A stretch of DNA of 64,000 bases from positions 62,001 to 126,000 of the forward strand of contig CAJWPC010000002.1 of assembly GCA_913045225.1 (NCBI GenBank), given 5' to 3'. This DNA is from an uncultured Rhodobiaceae bacterium. Its GTDB lineage: Bacteria; Pseudomonadota; Alphaproteobacteria; Rhizobiales; TMED25. Under the pieces are notes generated by a model. It made no database searches. It was not told the origin of the DNA and was given only the letters and a program-made list of their open reading frames with translations. The position numbers and the translations under genes were made by a program. This document shows positions 10,870-20,309 of this stretch, in pieces; the stretch's first letter is position 1, and each line of letters begins with the position of its first letter.

Positions 10870-12456
10870 CTATTCTAGGGTAAACCCTTCATAAGAATTA
10901 TTCACTATCTTTTCGCATTTTTCGATATATACCGGTAATCCACCAACAAACGGATAGAAAACTCTTTTTTTACCAGTGACATTTGAGCCTAGATACCACG
11001 AGTCACAATAATAACGAAGTGTATCACGAGCGCATTTATCGTTATATTTCCCCCATTCAATTTCAGCATCTCTATTTGCTTCGATGGAATGATAAGACTT
11101 TTTCTTAATATATCTTATACAATCTGCTATCCAGTCAACATGTTGCTCTATTGTGGGAATCATATTTGTCAGGACCGATGGACTGCCAGGACCGGTGATA
11201 GTAAAGAAGTTTGGGAAACCGTTCGTTGCAAGACCAAGATATGTTTCCGGCCCATTTATCCATTTATCTTTCAAGGCTATATTATTTTTGCCGATTATAT
11301 CGATATTATTCAAAGCGCCAGTCATTGCATCAAATCCGGTTGCTAATATTATCATATCTAAGTCTACCTCTCCTATGCCCTCGATATCAATACCCTGTCT
11401 ACGGATCAAATTAATTGGGTTTTTTTTTAAATTAATAAGCTCGACATTTCCTCGATTAAATGTATCGAAGTAATTTGACTCAATAACAAGTCTCTTACAT
11501 CCTACGATTGATCTTGGTTTGAGTGCCTCAGATATTTTTTTATTTTTAACAATTTCATCTATTTTATCCTCAATATATTGTGTGGCTGTTTTATTTGCAT
11601 CGAGATTATGTGTTATGTCACTAAATGCTGCCAAGAATGCTAGCCCTCCAGCAGCCCACCTTCTATCATATTCTTCTTTCAGCTCTTTTTTTGTGACTTC
11701 CAATGCAGATTTTTTATTGTAGGTAGTCAGAAAACCACTGACGAGCTTCTTCGCGTCAGCCCTATTCTTCTTATAGTTTTTCTTAAACTCTTGTACAAAA
11801 TCTGGGTCTAGACTTTTATTGTGTGCTGGAACAGAATAATTCGGCGTTCTCTGTAAAACATATAATTTTTCCGCAGATTTTGCGACTTCGGGTATTAGTT
11901 GCATACCAGACGAACCCGTACCTATTACCGCGATAGTTTTTTTTGTAAAATCTATTTTTTTTTCAGGCCAAAGTGAGCTTTGATAGCACTCGCCCTCAAA
12001 ATCCTCGATACCTGGGATTTTGGCATTCAGAGGTTGGCTAAGGCAGCCAGTTGCCATTATACAAAAGTTCGCATGAAATTTTTCTTCATTTTTACCGGAA
12101 ATTTCCCATAATGAATTCTTATATATAATATTTTTTACATCAAAATTTAATTTGATATGCGCGTGCAACTGAAAGCGATCTGCTACATGATTTAAGTAAT
12201 TTAATATTTCAGGTTGTCGTGCATACTTTTCTGTCCACTCCCACTCTTGTTGCAGTTCTTCGGAGAACTGATATGAGTACTGTAGACTTTCGGTATCACA
12301 TCTTGCTCCAGGATATTTATTCCAAAACCATGTGCCTCCAATGGAAGGAGCTCTTTCAAGGATAAGTGCAGTATAGCCATAGCTGCGCAACTTATGAAGC
12401 ATGTAAAGTCCTGCAAAACCCGCACCAATTACAATAACATCATGAGTTGCATGCAT
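10870..12456 (-). CDS. Baeyer-Villiger-type flavin monooxygenase (cyclohexanone/phenylacetone monooxygenase family)
   Basis: GAGFAGLYMLHKL; GGTWFWNKYPGARCD; variant fingerprint FEGECYQSSLWP; ATGFDAMTG. Confidence 0.88.
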   Translation of the reverse strand: MHATHDVIVIGAGFAGLYMLHKLRSYGYTALILERAPSIGGTWFWNKYPGARCDTESLQYSYQFSEELQQEWEWTEKYARQPEILNYLNHVADRFQLHAHIKLNFDVKNIIYKNSLWEISGKNEEKFHANFCIMATGCLSQPLNAKIPGIEDFEGECYQSSLWPEKKIDFTKKTIAVIGTGSSGMQLIPEVAKSAEKLYVLQRTPNYSVPAHNKSLDPDFVQEFKKNYKKNRADAKKLVSGFLTTYNKKSALEVTKKELKEEYDRRWAAGGLAFLAAFSDITHNLDANKTATQYIEDKIDEIVKNKKISEALKPRSIVGCKRLVIESNYFDTFNRGNVELINLKKNPINLIRRQGIDIEGIGEVDLDMIILATGFDAMTGALNNIDIIGKNNIALKDKWINGPETYLGLATNGFPNFFTITGPGSPSVLTNMIPTIEQHVDWIADCIRYIKKKSYHSIEANRDAEIEWGKYNDKCARDTLRYYCDSWYLGSNVTGKKRVFYPFVGGLPVYIEKCEKIVNNSYEGFTLE

Positions 12457-12467
12457 ACTATGTTCTT

Positions 12468-13667
12468 TTACATTTTTTTATACTTAGCCGCTTCTTCGGA
12501 CCCACTTGTAGCACTACCCTTACTGTAAGAGTGAGCGCCTGTGCCCGCCAGGTTACCATCTTTAACTATTGTGTATTCCTCTCTGATTGGTTTTCCTTCG
12601 AAGAAGCACTCCAGTATTTCTCTGACCCCTGCCGCGTAGCGAGCTTGGGCTGATAGAGAGGTTCCTGATGTATGGGGCGTCATGCCGTGATGAGGCATAG
12701 TTCTCCAGATATGATCATTCGGCGCTGGTTGCGGGAACCAAACGTCTCCTGCGTATCCGCTCAACTGACCAGACTCGAGGGCCTTCGCAATTGCTTCACG
12801 ATCACAGATTTTTCCTCTTGCGGTATTGACGATATAAGCACCTTTCTTCATTTTATTAATAAGTACCTCGTCGAAAAGATTTTCAGTTTCAGGATGGAGT
12901 GGACAATTTATTGTGACGACATCACAAACTGCAACGAGCGACTCAACTGACTCATGAAACGTAAGATTTAATTCTTTTTCCACGCTATCTGGAAGTCTGT
13001 GTCTATCAAAATAATGAAGGTGAACATCAAAAGGTTTCATTTTTCTCAGAGCATCTAGACCAATTCTACCAGCAGCAACAGTTCCAATATGCATCCCTTC
13101 AACGTCGTATGAGCGTTGCACGGCGTCTGCAATATTCCAACCGCCCTCATTAACAATTCTATGCTGGTTATGATAGTCTCTGACAAGCGATAGGATCATC
13201 ATAACAATGTGCTCCGCAACCGATCTAGAGTTACAATATGTGACTTCCACTACATCAATTCCATTATCCATTGCAGCTTGTAAGTCAACGTGATCTGAAC
13301 CGATTCCAGCTGTAACCGCCATCTTAAGATTTTTTGCATTGGCGATTCTTTCTTTTGTTAGGTAGAAAGGCCAAAATGGCTGTGAAATTACAACATCTGC
13401 ATCAACCAGTTCTTTATCTGCTGTGCAATTTTCCCCATCTTTATCAGATGTTACAACTAATTCATGGCCATTTGACTCCAAAAATTTTCTTAATCCTAAT
13501 TCCCCTGACACGCAACCTAATAACTCGCCCGGAGTATAATCAATATTTTTTGGTGTTGGTAGTGCTTGACCGTCAGGATATTTATCTAACTTCGGCAGTT
13601 CTGATAAAGGGTAGTTTTTTGGCATCCCGCCTTTTGGATCATCGTACAATATACATAAGACTTTCAT
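12468..13667 (-). CDS. fdh: NAD-dependent formate dehydrogenase (D-2-hydroxyacid dehydrogenase type)
   Basis: KVLCILYDDPKGGMPKNYP, GQALPTPKNIDYTPGELLGCVSGELGLRKFLESNGH, GYAGDVWFPQPAPNDHIWRTMPHHGMTPHTSGT, closely like Pseudomonas/Candida-type FDH. Confidence 0.96.
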   Translation of the reverse strand: MKVLCILYDDPKGGMPKNYPLSELPKLDKYPDGQALPTPKNIDYTPGELLGCVSGELGLRKFLESNGHELVVTSDKDGENCTADKELVDADVVISQPFWPFYLTKERIANAKNLKMAVTAGIGSDHVDLQAAMDNGIDVVEVTYCNSRSVAEHIVMMILSLVRDYHNQHRIVNEGGWNIADAVQRSYDVEGMHIGTVAAGRIGLDALRKMKPFDVHLHYFDRHRLPDSVEKELNLTFHESVESLVAVCDVVTINCPLHPETENLFDEVLINKMKKGAYIVNTARGKICDREAIAKALESGQLSGYAGDVWFPQPAPNDHIWRTMPHHGMTPHTSGTSLSAQARYAAGVREILECFFEGKPIREEYTIVKDGNLAGTGAHSYSKGSATSGSEEAAKYKKM

Positions 13668-13742
13668 TTTCTAATTCCGCTGTTTCAATTTAAAAATATA
13701 CTTAATATCATCTTTGGATAGAACCATCAAATACAAAGTTCT

Positions 13743-14222
13743 CTAAAATAATTTAAAGTCTCTTTTTAAGATCACATTATTTATTAGATAAGCCTGCAAA
13801 ATAATTACAATACAACCGCTTATTAACGGAGATAATAAAAAATCAAAAGAATAGCCACCGAGTATTATCAGTATAGGATTGCCACCTGCCGGTGGGTGTG
13901 TTGAATTAAGTAAGATCATGAAAAAGATACCCAGCCCTACAGCTATTGGAATAACAAATGTGATGCTAAATGATAAATGACTTACAAGAATCGAGTAGCA
14001 CATTAGTCCTGCAATTGATGTGATTATGTGACCAAAAAATACGTTCCGACCTTTTGCAAATGGACTTTCAGGGTAACCCAAGATTAAAACCATTGAGGAT
14101 CCGAATGAGGCAACAAGAAATAGGCCATATTCCGTTTCATAGGACAAATAAGTTAAAGTACCAATTATGAAAATAGAAAAAAAGCCAGCGATTGCCGATT
14201 TTTTTAGAGTGTCCATATGCAT
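13743..14222 (-). CDS. HPP family membrane protein
   Basis: FMILLNSTHPPAGGNPILIILGGYSFDFLLSPLISG with HPP motif; ~4 TM. Confidence 0.85.
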   Translation of the reverse strand: MHMDTLKKSAIAGFFSIFIIGTLTYLSYETEYGLFLVASFGSSMVLILGYPESPFAKGRNVFFGHIITSIAGLMCYSILVSHLSFSITFVIPIAVGLGIFFMILLNSTHPPAGGNPILIILGGYSFDFLLSPLISGCIVIILQAYLINNVILKRDFKLF

Positions 14223-14319
14223 TAAATTAGTGCCATAATAATTTTTTTTTGTTATAAGTCATATTAGTTGCATTTATAATTTATTAAAAGATTAAAAAAA
14301 TCGTTTCAGGGGGTGCAAG

Positions 14320-14634
14320 ATGATATTTGATCACAGAACGTATACGATACAACCCGGTAAAACCAATGAATATGTTAAAATATTTGAAGAATTTGCCTAT
14401 CCAGTTGCAATGAAACATGGACTAAACCTTGTGGCATACTTCGTGAGTAAAGTTGGAACATTAAATCAGGTTGTTCACATCTGGAGTTACAACGACATGA
14501 TGGAGTTTGAGACCCTAAGAGAACAACGCGATGCTGACCCAGAATGGACACGCTACAGGCAGAAAATAGCTGGGATGATTGTTGCCCAAGAAGATAAGAT
14601 AATGGTTGGGTCAAATTTTTCACCAATTAAGTAA
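14320..14634 (+). CDS. NIPSNAP family protein
   Basis: MIFDHRTYTIQPGKTNEYVKIFEEFAYPVAMKHGLNLVAYFVSKVGTLNQVVHIWSYNDMMEFETLREQRDADPEW. Confidence 0.88.
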   Translation: MIFDHRTYTIQPGKTNEYVKIFEEFAYPVAMKHGLNLVAYFVSKVGTLNQVVHIWSYNDMMEFETLREQRDADPEWTRYRQKIAGMIVAQEDKIMVGSNFSPIK

Positions 14635-14666
14635 AAGAGCTGAGATTGGGATTTAAGGGAACGGCT

Positions 14667-16394
14667 ATGGTTACATCTACTGAAGATATTCTAAAGAAGC
14701 GAACTCAAAATGAAGGCATGATTTCGGGTGGGCATCTTGTCGCCAAAGCGTTAAAAAATGAAGGCGTCGACGCAATTTTTACCCTGTGTGGCGGGCACAT
14801 AATTGATATATATGATGGCTGTATTGAAGAGGGTATAAGAATATTTGATTTTAGGCACGAGCAAACGGCTGCTCACGCTGCTGATGGATATGCCAGACAA
14901 ACAGGGAAGCTGGGCTGTCTTGTGACAACTGCTGGACCTGGATTTACCAATGCAATTACAGGTATCGCAACCGCCTTTAGATCTGAAAGTCCTGTACTCC
15001 ATATTGGGGGGCAGAGTGCTTTATCACAATGGAAAATGGGAGGACTTCAAGAACTACCACATATGGAAATACTAAAACCAATCACGAAGTTTGCATCTAC
15101 AGTTATGTCAACCGAACGAGTTGCGGATATGGTTGCAATGGCCGCAAGGGAATGCTTCAATGGAGCATGTGGACCCTCTTATCTTGAAATACCAAGGGAT
15201 GTTCTAGATAGAGAGGTACCCGTGGAAACAGTAAAACTTCCGATAAAAGATAGATACAGAGCGTCAATAAAATCACAAGCAGACCCCTCAGCAGTAAAAG
15301 GGGTGGTTGAGATTTTAAAAAAATCAGAGAGACCAGCTATCCTTTTTGGGCAACAGGTTTGGCAATCAAGAAGTCATATTGAAGCAAATCAATTTATAGA
15401 GAAATTAAAAATACCAGCTTACACAAATGGTGCAAGCCGAGGAATGATCGGTAAAGGTTGTAAGTACTCATTTGATAGAACGAGGGGAGACGCATTCAAG
15501 CAGGCAGATACCATAATCATTGTTGGTACTCCTTTTGACTTTAGAATGGGCTACGGATCAAGAATATCATCAGATATCAAGATAATTCAAATAGATCAGG
15601 ATTATTCAAATGTGGGAAAAAATAGAGATATTGACATTGGACTTGTTGGTCATCCTGGCTCTGTTCTGTCACAAATTATAGATTTAATGCCAAAATCTTA
15701 CGACGCAAAGATTGAAAAAAGTAGGGATAAATGGATAGAATTATTATCCAGTAAAGAAGATGAAAAGTATGAGAAACTCCTACCAACATTCAAATCAGAT
15801 AGTATGCCAATCCATCCATATAGAGTCGCATATGAAATAAATGAGTTTCTTGATGATAATACAATTTTTATTGGTGATGGTGGTGATGTCGTTACAATAT
15901 CAGCGCAAGCAGTGAGACCAAAAAACCCTGGTCAATGGATGGACCCGGGAGCACTCGGCAGTCTTGGAGTTGGAACAGGTTTCGCGTTTGCGGCAAAACT
16001 TGCTAATCCTGATAAGGAGGTTCTATGCTACTATGGTGATGGTTCTTTTGGAATGACGGCCTTTGATATTGAAACAGCTGATAGGTTTGGAATGCCATTT
16101 ATTGCGGTGATTGGAAATAATTCAGCAATGAATCAAATTAGATATGGACAGCTTGCGAAGTATGGTCAGCAAAAAGGTGATATTGCCAATAAACTTGGTG
16201 ATATGAAGTTCTCAGATTTTCCAAAAATGTGGGGTGCGCATGGAATTGAAGTTCATGAGCCAAATGAGATTAGTTCTGCTCTGAATGAAGCAAGAAAGCT
16301 TATAAATAAAACTAAGAAATCAGTCGTGGTCAATATATGGGTTGATCCCAACGAGTATGCACCTGGCACCAAAGCCCAGACAATGTATAAGTAG
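14667..16394 (+). CDS. Thiamine-pyrophosphate enzyme, ALS/oxalyl-CoA decarboxylase/2-hydroxyacyl-CoA lyase superfamily
   Basis: [47 protein letters not shown] (catalytic Glu), [33 protein letters not shown] motif; ATG 14667 preferred over TTG 14646. Confidence 0.9.
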   Translation: MVTSTEDILKKRTQNEGMISGGHLVAKALKNEGVDAIFTLCGGHIIDIYDGCIEEGIRIFDFRHEQTAAHAADGYARQTGKLGCLVTTAGPGFTNAITGIATAFRSESPVLHIGGQSALSQWKMGGLQELPHMEILKPITKFASTVMSTERVADMVAMAARECFNGACGPSYLEIPRDVLDREVPVETVKLPIKDRYRASIKSQADPSAVKGVVEILKKSERPAILFGQQVWQSRSHIEANQFIEKLKIPAYTNGASRGMIGKGCKYSFDRTRGDAFKQADTIIIVGTPFDFRMGYGSRISSDIKIIQIDQDYSNVGKNRDIDIGLVGHPGSVLSQIIDLMPKSYDAKIEKSRDKWIELLSSKEDEKYEKLLPTFKSDSMPIHPYRVAYEINEFLDDNTIFIGDGGDVVTISAQAVRPKNPGQWMDPGALGSLGVGTGFAFAAKLANPDKEVLCYYGDGSFGMTAFDIETADRFGMPFIAVIGNNSAMNQIRYGQLAKYGQQKGDIANKLGDMKFSDFPKMWGAHGIEVHEPNEISSALNEARKLINKTKKSVVVNIWVDPNEYAPGTKAQTMYK

Positions 16395-16404
16395 GAAATA
16401 TCAA

Positions 16405-17655
16405 ATGGAAGCATTAAAAGGTATAACAATACTTGATTTTACACATGTTCAATCAGGTCCAACATGCACCCAACTCTTGGCTTGGTTTGGTGCAAACGTT
16501 ATTAAAATTGAACGACCAGGCGGTGGTGATATCACCCGCTCGCAACTACGTGATAAAGATGGTGTGGACTCATTATATTTTACAATGCTAAACCATAACA
16601 AGAAATCTATTACTTTAAATGTTAAAGATGACAAAGGTAAAAAAATATTAGATGATTTGATATTGAAATGTGACGTATTTGTTGAAAATTTCGCTCCCGG
16701 AACGCTGGATAGGATGGGTTACGGTTGGGAACACATACATAAATTAAATCCAAGAATTATTCTAGCCTCAGTAAAAGGTTTTGGGCCTGGGCCATATGAA
16801 GATTGTAAGGTCTATGAAAATATTGCCCAATGCGCTGGGGGTGCTGCCTCGACCACAGGCTTTCTTGATGGTCCACCCCTTGTCACAGGAGCGCAAATAG
16901 GGGACTCGGGTACTGGCCTGCACCTCGCATTGGGAATTGTAACAGCTCTGTTCCATCGAGAGAAATCAGGTCTTGGACAGAAGGTTGACGTCGCGATGCA
17001 AGATGGGGTCGTGAATTTATGTCGAGTAAAATTAAGAGATTATCAGAGGTTATCCAGCGGACCACTATCTGAATATAGTCAATTTGGTCAGGGGATTCCA
17101 TTCACAGATACAACTCCCCGCGCAGGAAATGATTCTGGTGGAGGGCAGCCTGGTTGGATTCTTAAATGCAAGGGCTGGGAGGATGATGCTGACTCTTATG
17201 TCTACTTTATTACACAAGCGCCTGTATGGGATAAAATTTGTAATGTTATTGGTAGAGATGATTGGATCAGTGATCCCGAATACTCAACTCCTAAAGCAAG
17301 ATTAGATAAATTATCACATATATTTGAGACAATAGAAAAATGGACAATGACTAAGACAAAATTTGAAGTCGTATCAATATGTGACCCACTTGGTATTCCT
17401 TGTGGGCCAATATTATCAATGAAAGAGATAGCTCATGATGAGTCCTTGAGGCGAACTGGAACCGTTGTTGAAGTTGACCATCCTGAAAGAGGTAAATATA
17501 TCACTGTCGGTTGTCCAATTAAATTATCAAACTCGGAAGCGGATGTCCAAAGGTCGCCTTTATTAGGGGAGCATAACGAAGAAATTTTAAAAGATTTTCT
17601 TAATTACAGCGACGAGGAGCTGGTTGAAATCAATAAAACAGATGCGATGAAGTAG
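16405..17655 (+). CDS. frc: Formyl-CoA:oxalate CoA-transferase (class III CoA-transferase)
   Basis: [76 protein letters not shown] closely resemble Oxalobacter Frc from memory; ATG at 16405 just after preceding stop. Confidence 0.92.
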   Translation: MEALKGITILDFTHVQSGPTCTQLLAWFGANVIKIERPGGGDITRSQLRDKDGVDSLYFTMLNHNKKSITLNVKDDKGKKILDDLILKCDVFVENFAPGTLDRMGYGWEHIHKLNPRIILASVKGFGPGPYEDCKVYENIAQCAGGAASTTGFLDGPPLVTGAQIGDSGTGLHLALGIVTALFHREKSGLGQKVDVAMQDGVVNLCRVKLRDYQRLSSGPLSEYSQFGQGIPFTDTTPRAGNDSGGGQPGWILKCKGWEDDADSYVYFITQAPVWDKICNVIGRDDWISDPEYSTPKARLDKLSHIFETIEKWTMTKTKFEVVSICDPLGIPCGPILSMKEIAHDESLRRTGTVVEVDHPERGKYITVGCPIKLSNSEADVQRSPLLGEHNEEILKDFLNYSDEELVEINKTDAMK

Positions 17656-17664
17656 AGTTTAATA

Positions 17665-18582
17665 ATGCGAATTGTAGTACACGGGCAGCAGGCATTCGGA
17701 AGTGCAGTATTGGAGAGACTTTTATCAAATAATGAGGATATTGTATCGGTTTGTGCCGCTCCCAATAAAAAAAATGGAAATCTTGATCCGTTAGTTGAAG
17801 CTGCAAATGCAAATAATATTCCAGTTCATCAACCAACTAGCTGGAAAACAGACGAAGCATATGAATTAATGGAATCTTTTGATGCAGATTTATGCGTTAT
17901 GGCATACGTGACACTGATTGTACCCAGTGCAATTCTAAACTTACCTCGGAAGGGGTCTATTCAATATCACCCATCATTGCTACCCATGCACCGAGGTCCC
18001 TCGTCAATAAATTGGCCTATATCAATAGGATCAAAAAAAACAGGGATAACTATATTTTGGCCTGATGATGGCCTCGATACTGGACCTATACTATTACAAA
18101 AAGAATGCACCATTGATGAAAATGAAACTCTTGGCGCTCTGTATTTTAATAAATTATTTCCCATGGGTGTTGATTCAATTGAGGAGTCAATTCAATTAAT
18201 TAAGAGTGGTAATGCACCAAAGATTGATCAAAATCTTGATGAAGGCTCATATGAAAGTTGGTTTGGCAGAGAGCAATCAAAAATTGACTGGACAAAGCAC
18301 GCAAATGAAATTCACGCACTCATTCGGGCGAGTGACCCTCAGCCGGGTGCATGGACTCTACATAATGGTAATGAAATTATGTTATATGATGTAAAAATAA
18401 TTAATGACCATCAGAACATACCCGGTTATATCTGTAATATTGATGAAGAAGTTGGCATACAAATAAGTACAGGGCATGGTACAATATCCATTCAAAAATT
18501 TCGACATAATGGAAAAAAAATGAGTGCAATGGAATACGCAGAAATAAGTAATATGAAGTCTGGTGATATTCTAGGAAATTAA
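17665..18582 (+). CDS. Stand-alone formyltransferase/10-formyl-THF hydrolase-like protein (ALDH1L1 N-terminal domain type)
   Basis: IVVHGQQAFGSAVLERLL, GSIQYHPSLLPMHRGPSSINWPI, IFWPDDGLDTGPILLQKECTI, SKIDWTKHANEIHALIRASDPQPGAWT. Confidence 0.87.
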   Translation: MRIVVHGQQAFGSAVLERLLSNNEDIVSVCAAPNKKNGNLDPLVEAANANNIPVHQPTSWKTDEAYELMESFDADLCVMAYVTLIVPSAILNLPRKGSIQYHPSLLPMHRGPSSINWPISIGSKKTGITIFWPDDGLDTGPILLQKECTIDENETLGALYFNKLFPMGVDSIEESIQLIKSGNAPKIDQNLDEGSYESWFGREQSKIDWTKHANEIHALIRASDPQPGAWTLHNGNEIMLYDVKIINDHQNIPGYICNIDEEVGIQISTGHGTISIQKFRHNGKKMSAMEYAEISNMKSGDILGN

Positions 18583-18615
18583 AAATAACTATAAATATAA
18601 AAAGAGAATACAATA

Positions 18616-20292
18616 ATGACAACGGATATAGAAATTGCTAGGGCCGCCAAACCGCAAAATATTAATAAAATAGCAGAAAAGCTTGGATTAGGTGAAAATG
18701 ATATTGAAACATATGGTGGGCTAAAGGCAAAAGTCTCATTTGACTACATTAATAATATAAAAAGTAAGAAAAACGGGAAACTGATACTAGTAACTGCTAT
18801 CACGCCAACACCTGCTGGAGAAGGAAAAACAACAACAACAGTTGGGTTGGGTGATGGTCTCAATAAGCTTGGAAAAAAAGCAACAATTTGTATTCGTGAA
18901 CCATCACTTGGGCCATGCTTTGGAATGAAAGGCGGCGCAGCAGGAGGTGGCTATTCACAAGTTATCCCTATGGAAGATATAAACCTTCACTTTACAGGAG
19001 ACTTTCACGCCATTGGAATTGCGCATAATCTGCTATGCGCAATGGTCGATAATCATATCTATTGGGGTAACGCACTCAACATCGATACTCGAAGAATAGC
19101 AATCCGTAGAGCGCTTGATATGAATGAGAGGTCGCTCAGAGAAATAGTTACCTCGCTTGGTGGTATCTCTAATGGCTACCCGAGATCTGATGGATTTGAT
19201 ATTACAGTTGCGTCCGAGGTAATGGCAATATTTTGTCTTTCAAGTAGCTTAGAAGAGCTCACAGAAAGGCTCGGTAAGATTGTTGTTGCATACACAAGAG
19301 ACAAGGAACCGATAACAGCAGAGCAAATTGGTGCAAATAAAGCAATGGCTGTATTATTGAAAGATGCTCTAAAGCCTAACCTTGTGCAGACTCTGGAAAA
19401 CAATCCAGCATTTGTACATGGAGGGCCTTTTGCAAATATAGCGCATGGGTGTAATTCAATCATATCGACAAACTTAGCTTTAAAATTGTCTGATTTTGTG
19501 ATTACGGAAGCCGGTTTTGGTGCAGACTTAGGTGCTGAAAAGTTTTTTGATATTAAGTGTCGCTATCTTGATGAAAAACCGTCCGTTGCAGTTGTAGTTG
19601 CGACAGTGAGAGCCCTTAAAATGCATGGGGGTGTTAAGATCGATCAATTGAAAGAAGAGAATAATGACGCAGTAAATGCAGGTTCTGCGAACTTGATAAG
19701 ACATTTGGAAAATATATCAAAATTTGGTGTACCGACCGTCGTATGCATAAATAGATTTATTAATGATACTGACAGTGAGATAAGCACTCTAATTGAGGCA
19801 ATAGATAAAAGTGGCATTAAGAGTAAAGTGATTTTATCGAATCATTGGGCTGAGGGCGGAAGTGGAATTACTGACCTTGCAAAAGAAGTAATAGATTTGT
19901 GTGGAAATGCTGATCAAGATTTTAAACATTTGTATGAGCTCGAGGAAGAAATTGAGTATAAAATAACTAAAATTGCAAAGGAAATCTATCGTGCTAAGGA
20001 CGTTATTTTAAGTAAAAAAGTTAAAACTCAAATTAGTGATTTGGAAAAGAATGGTTTTAGTAAACTACCAATCTGCATGGCGAAGACGCAATATTCATTT
20101 TCAACAGATCCAACTTTGAAAAATGCGCCTGTAGATCATGATATTGAAATAAGAGAGCTCAGGTTATCAGCCGGAGCAGGGTTTATCGTTGCGATATCTG
20201 GTGATATCATGACAATGCCCGGATTGCCGCGAAAGCCAGCTGCAGAGAATATTTATTTAGATAGGGGCGGTAATATTGAAGGCCTGTTCTAG
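18616..20292 (+). CDS. fhs: Formate--tetrahydrofolate ligase
   Basis: [72 protein letters not shown]. Confidence 0.98.
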   Translation: MTTDIEIARAAKPQNINKIAEKLGLGENDIETYGGLKAKVSFDYINNIKSKKNGKLILVTAITPTPAGEGKTTTTVGLGDGLNKLGKKATICIREPSLGPCFGMKGGAAGGGYSQVIPMEDINLHFTGDFHAIGIAHNLLCAMVDNHIYWGNALNIDTRRIAIRRALDMNERSLREIVTSLGGISNGYPRSDGFDITVASEVMAIFCLSSSLEELTERLGKIVVAYTRDKEPITAEQIGANKAMAVLLKDALKPNLVQTLENNPAFVHGGPFANIAHGCNSIISTNLALKLSDFVITEAGFGADLGAEKFFDIKCRYLDEKPSVAVVVATVRALKMHGGVKIDQLKEENNDAVNAGSANLIRHLENISKFGVPTVVCINRFINDTDSEISTLIEAIDKSGIKSKVILSNHWAEGGSGITDLAKEVIDLCGNADQDFKHLYELEEEIEYKITKIAKEIYRAKDVILSKKVKTQISDLEKNGFSKLPICMAKTQYSFSTDPTLKNAPVDHDIEIRELRLSAGAGFIVAISGDIMTMPGLPRKPAAENIYLDRGGNIEGLF

Positions 20293-20309
20293 ATGGTAGG
20301 ATAAAAAAT

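Noticed and set aside
11089-11722. Cluster of plus-strand ORFs (11089-11346, 11153-11473, 11211-11414, 11519-11722)
   Set aside because: All antisense to the monooxygenase gene; low-complexity translations typical of shadow ORFs.
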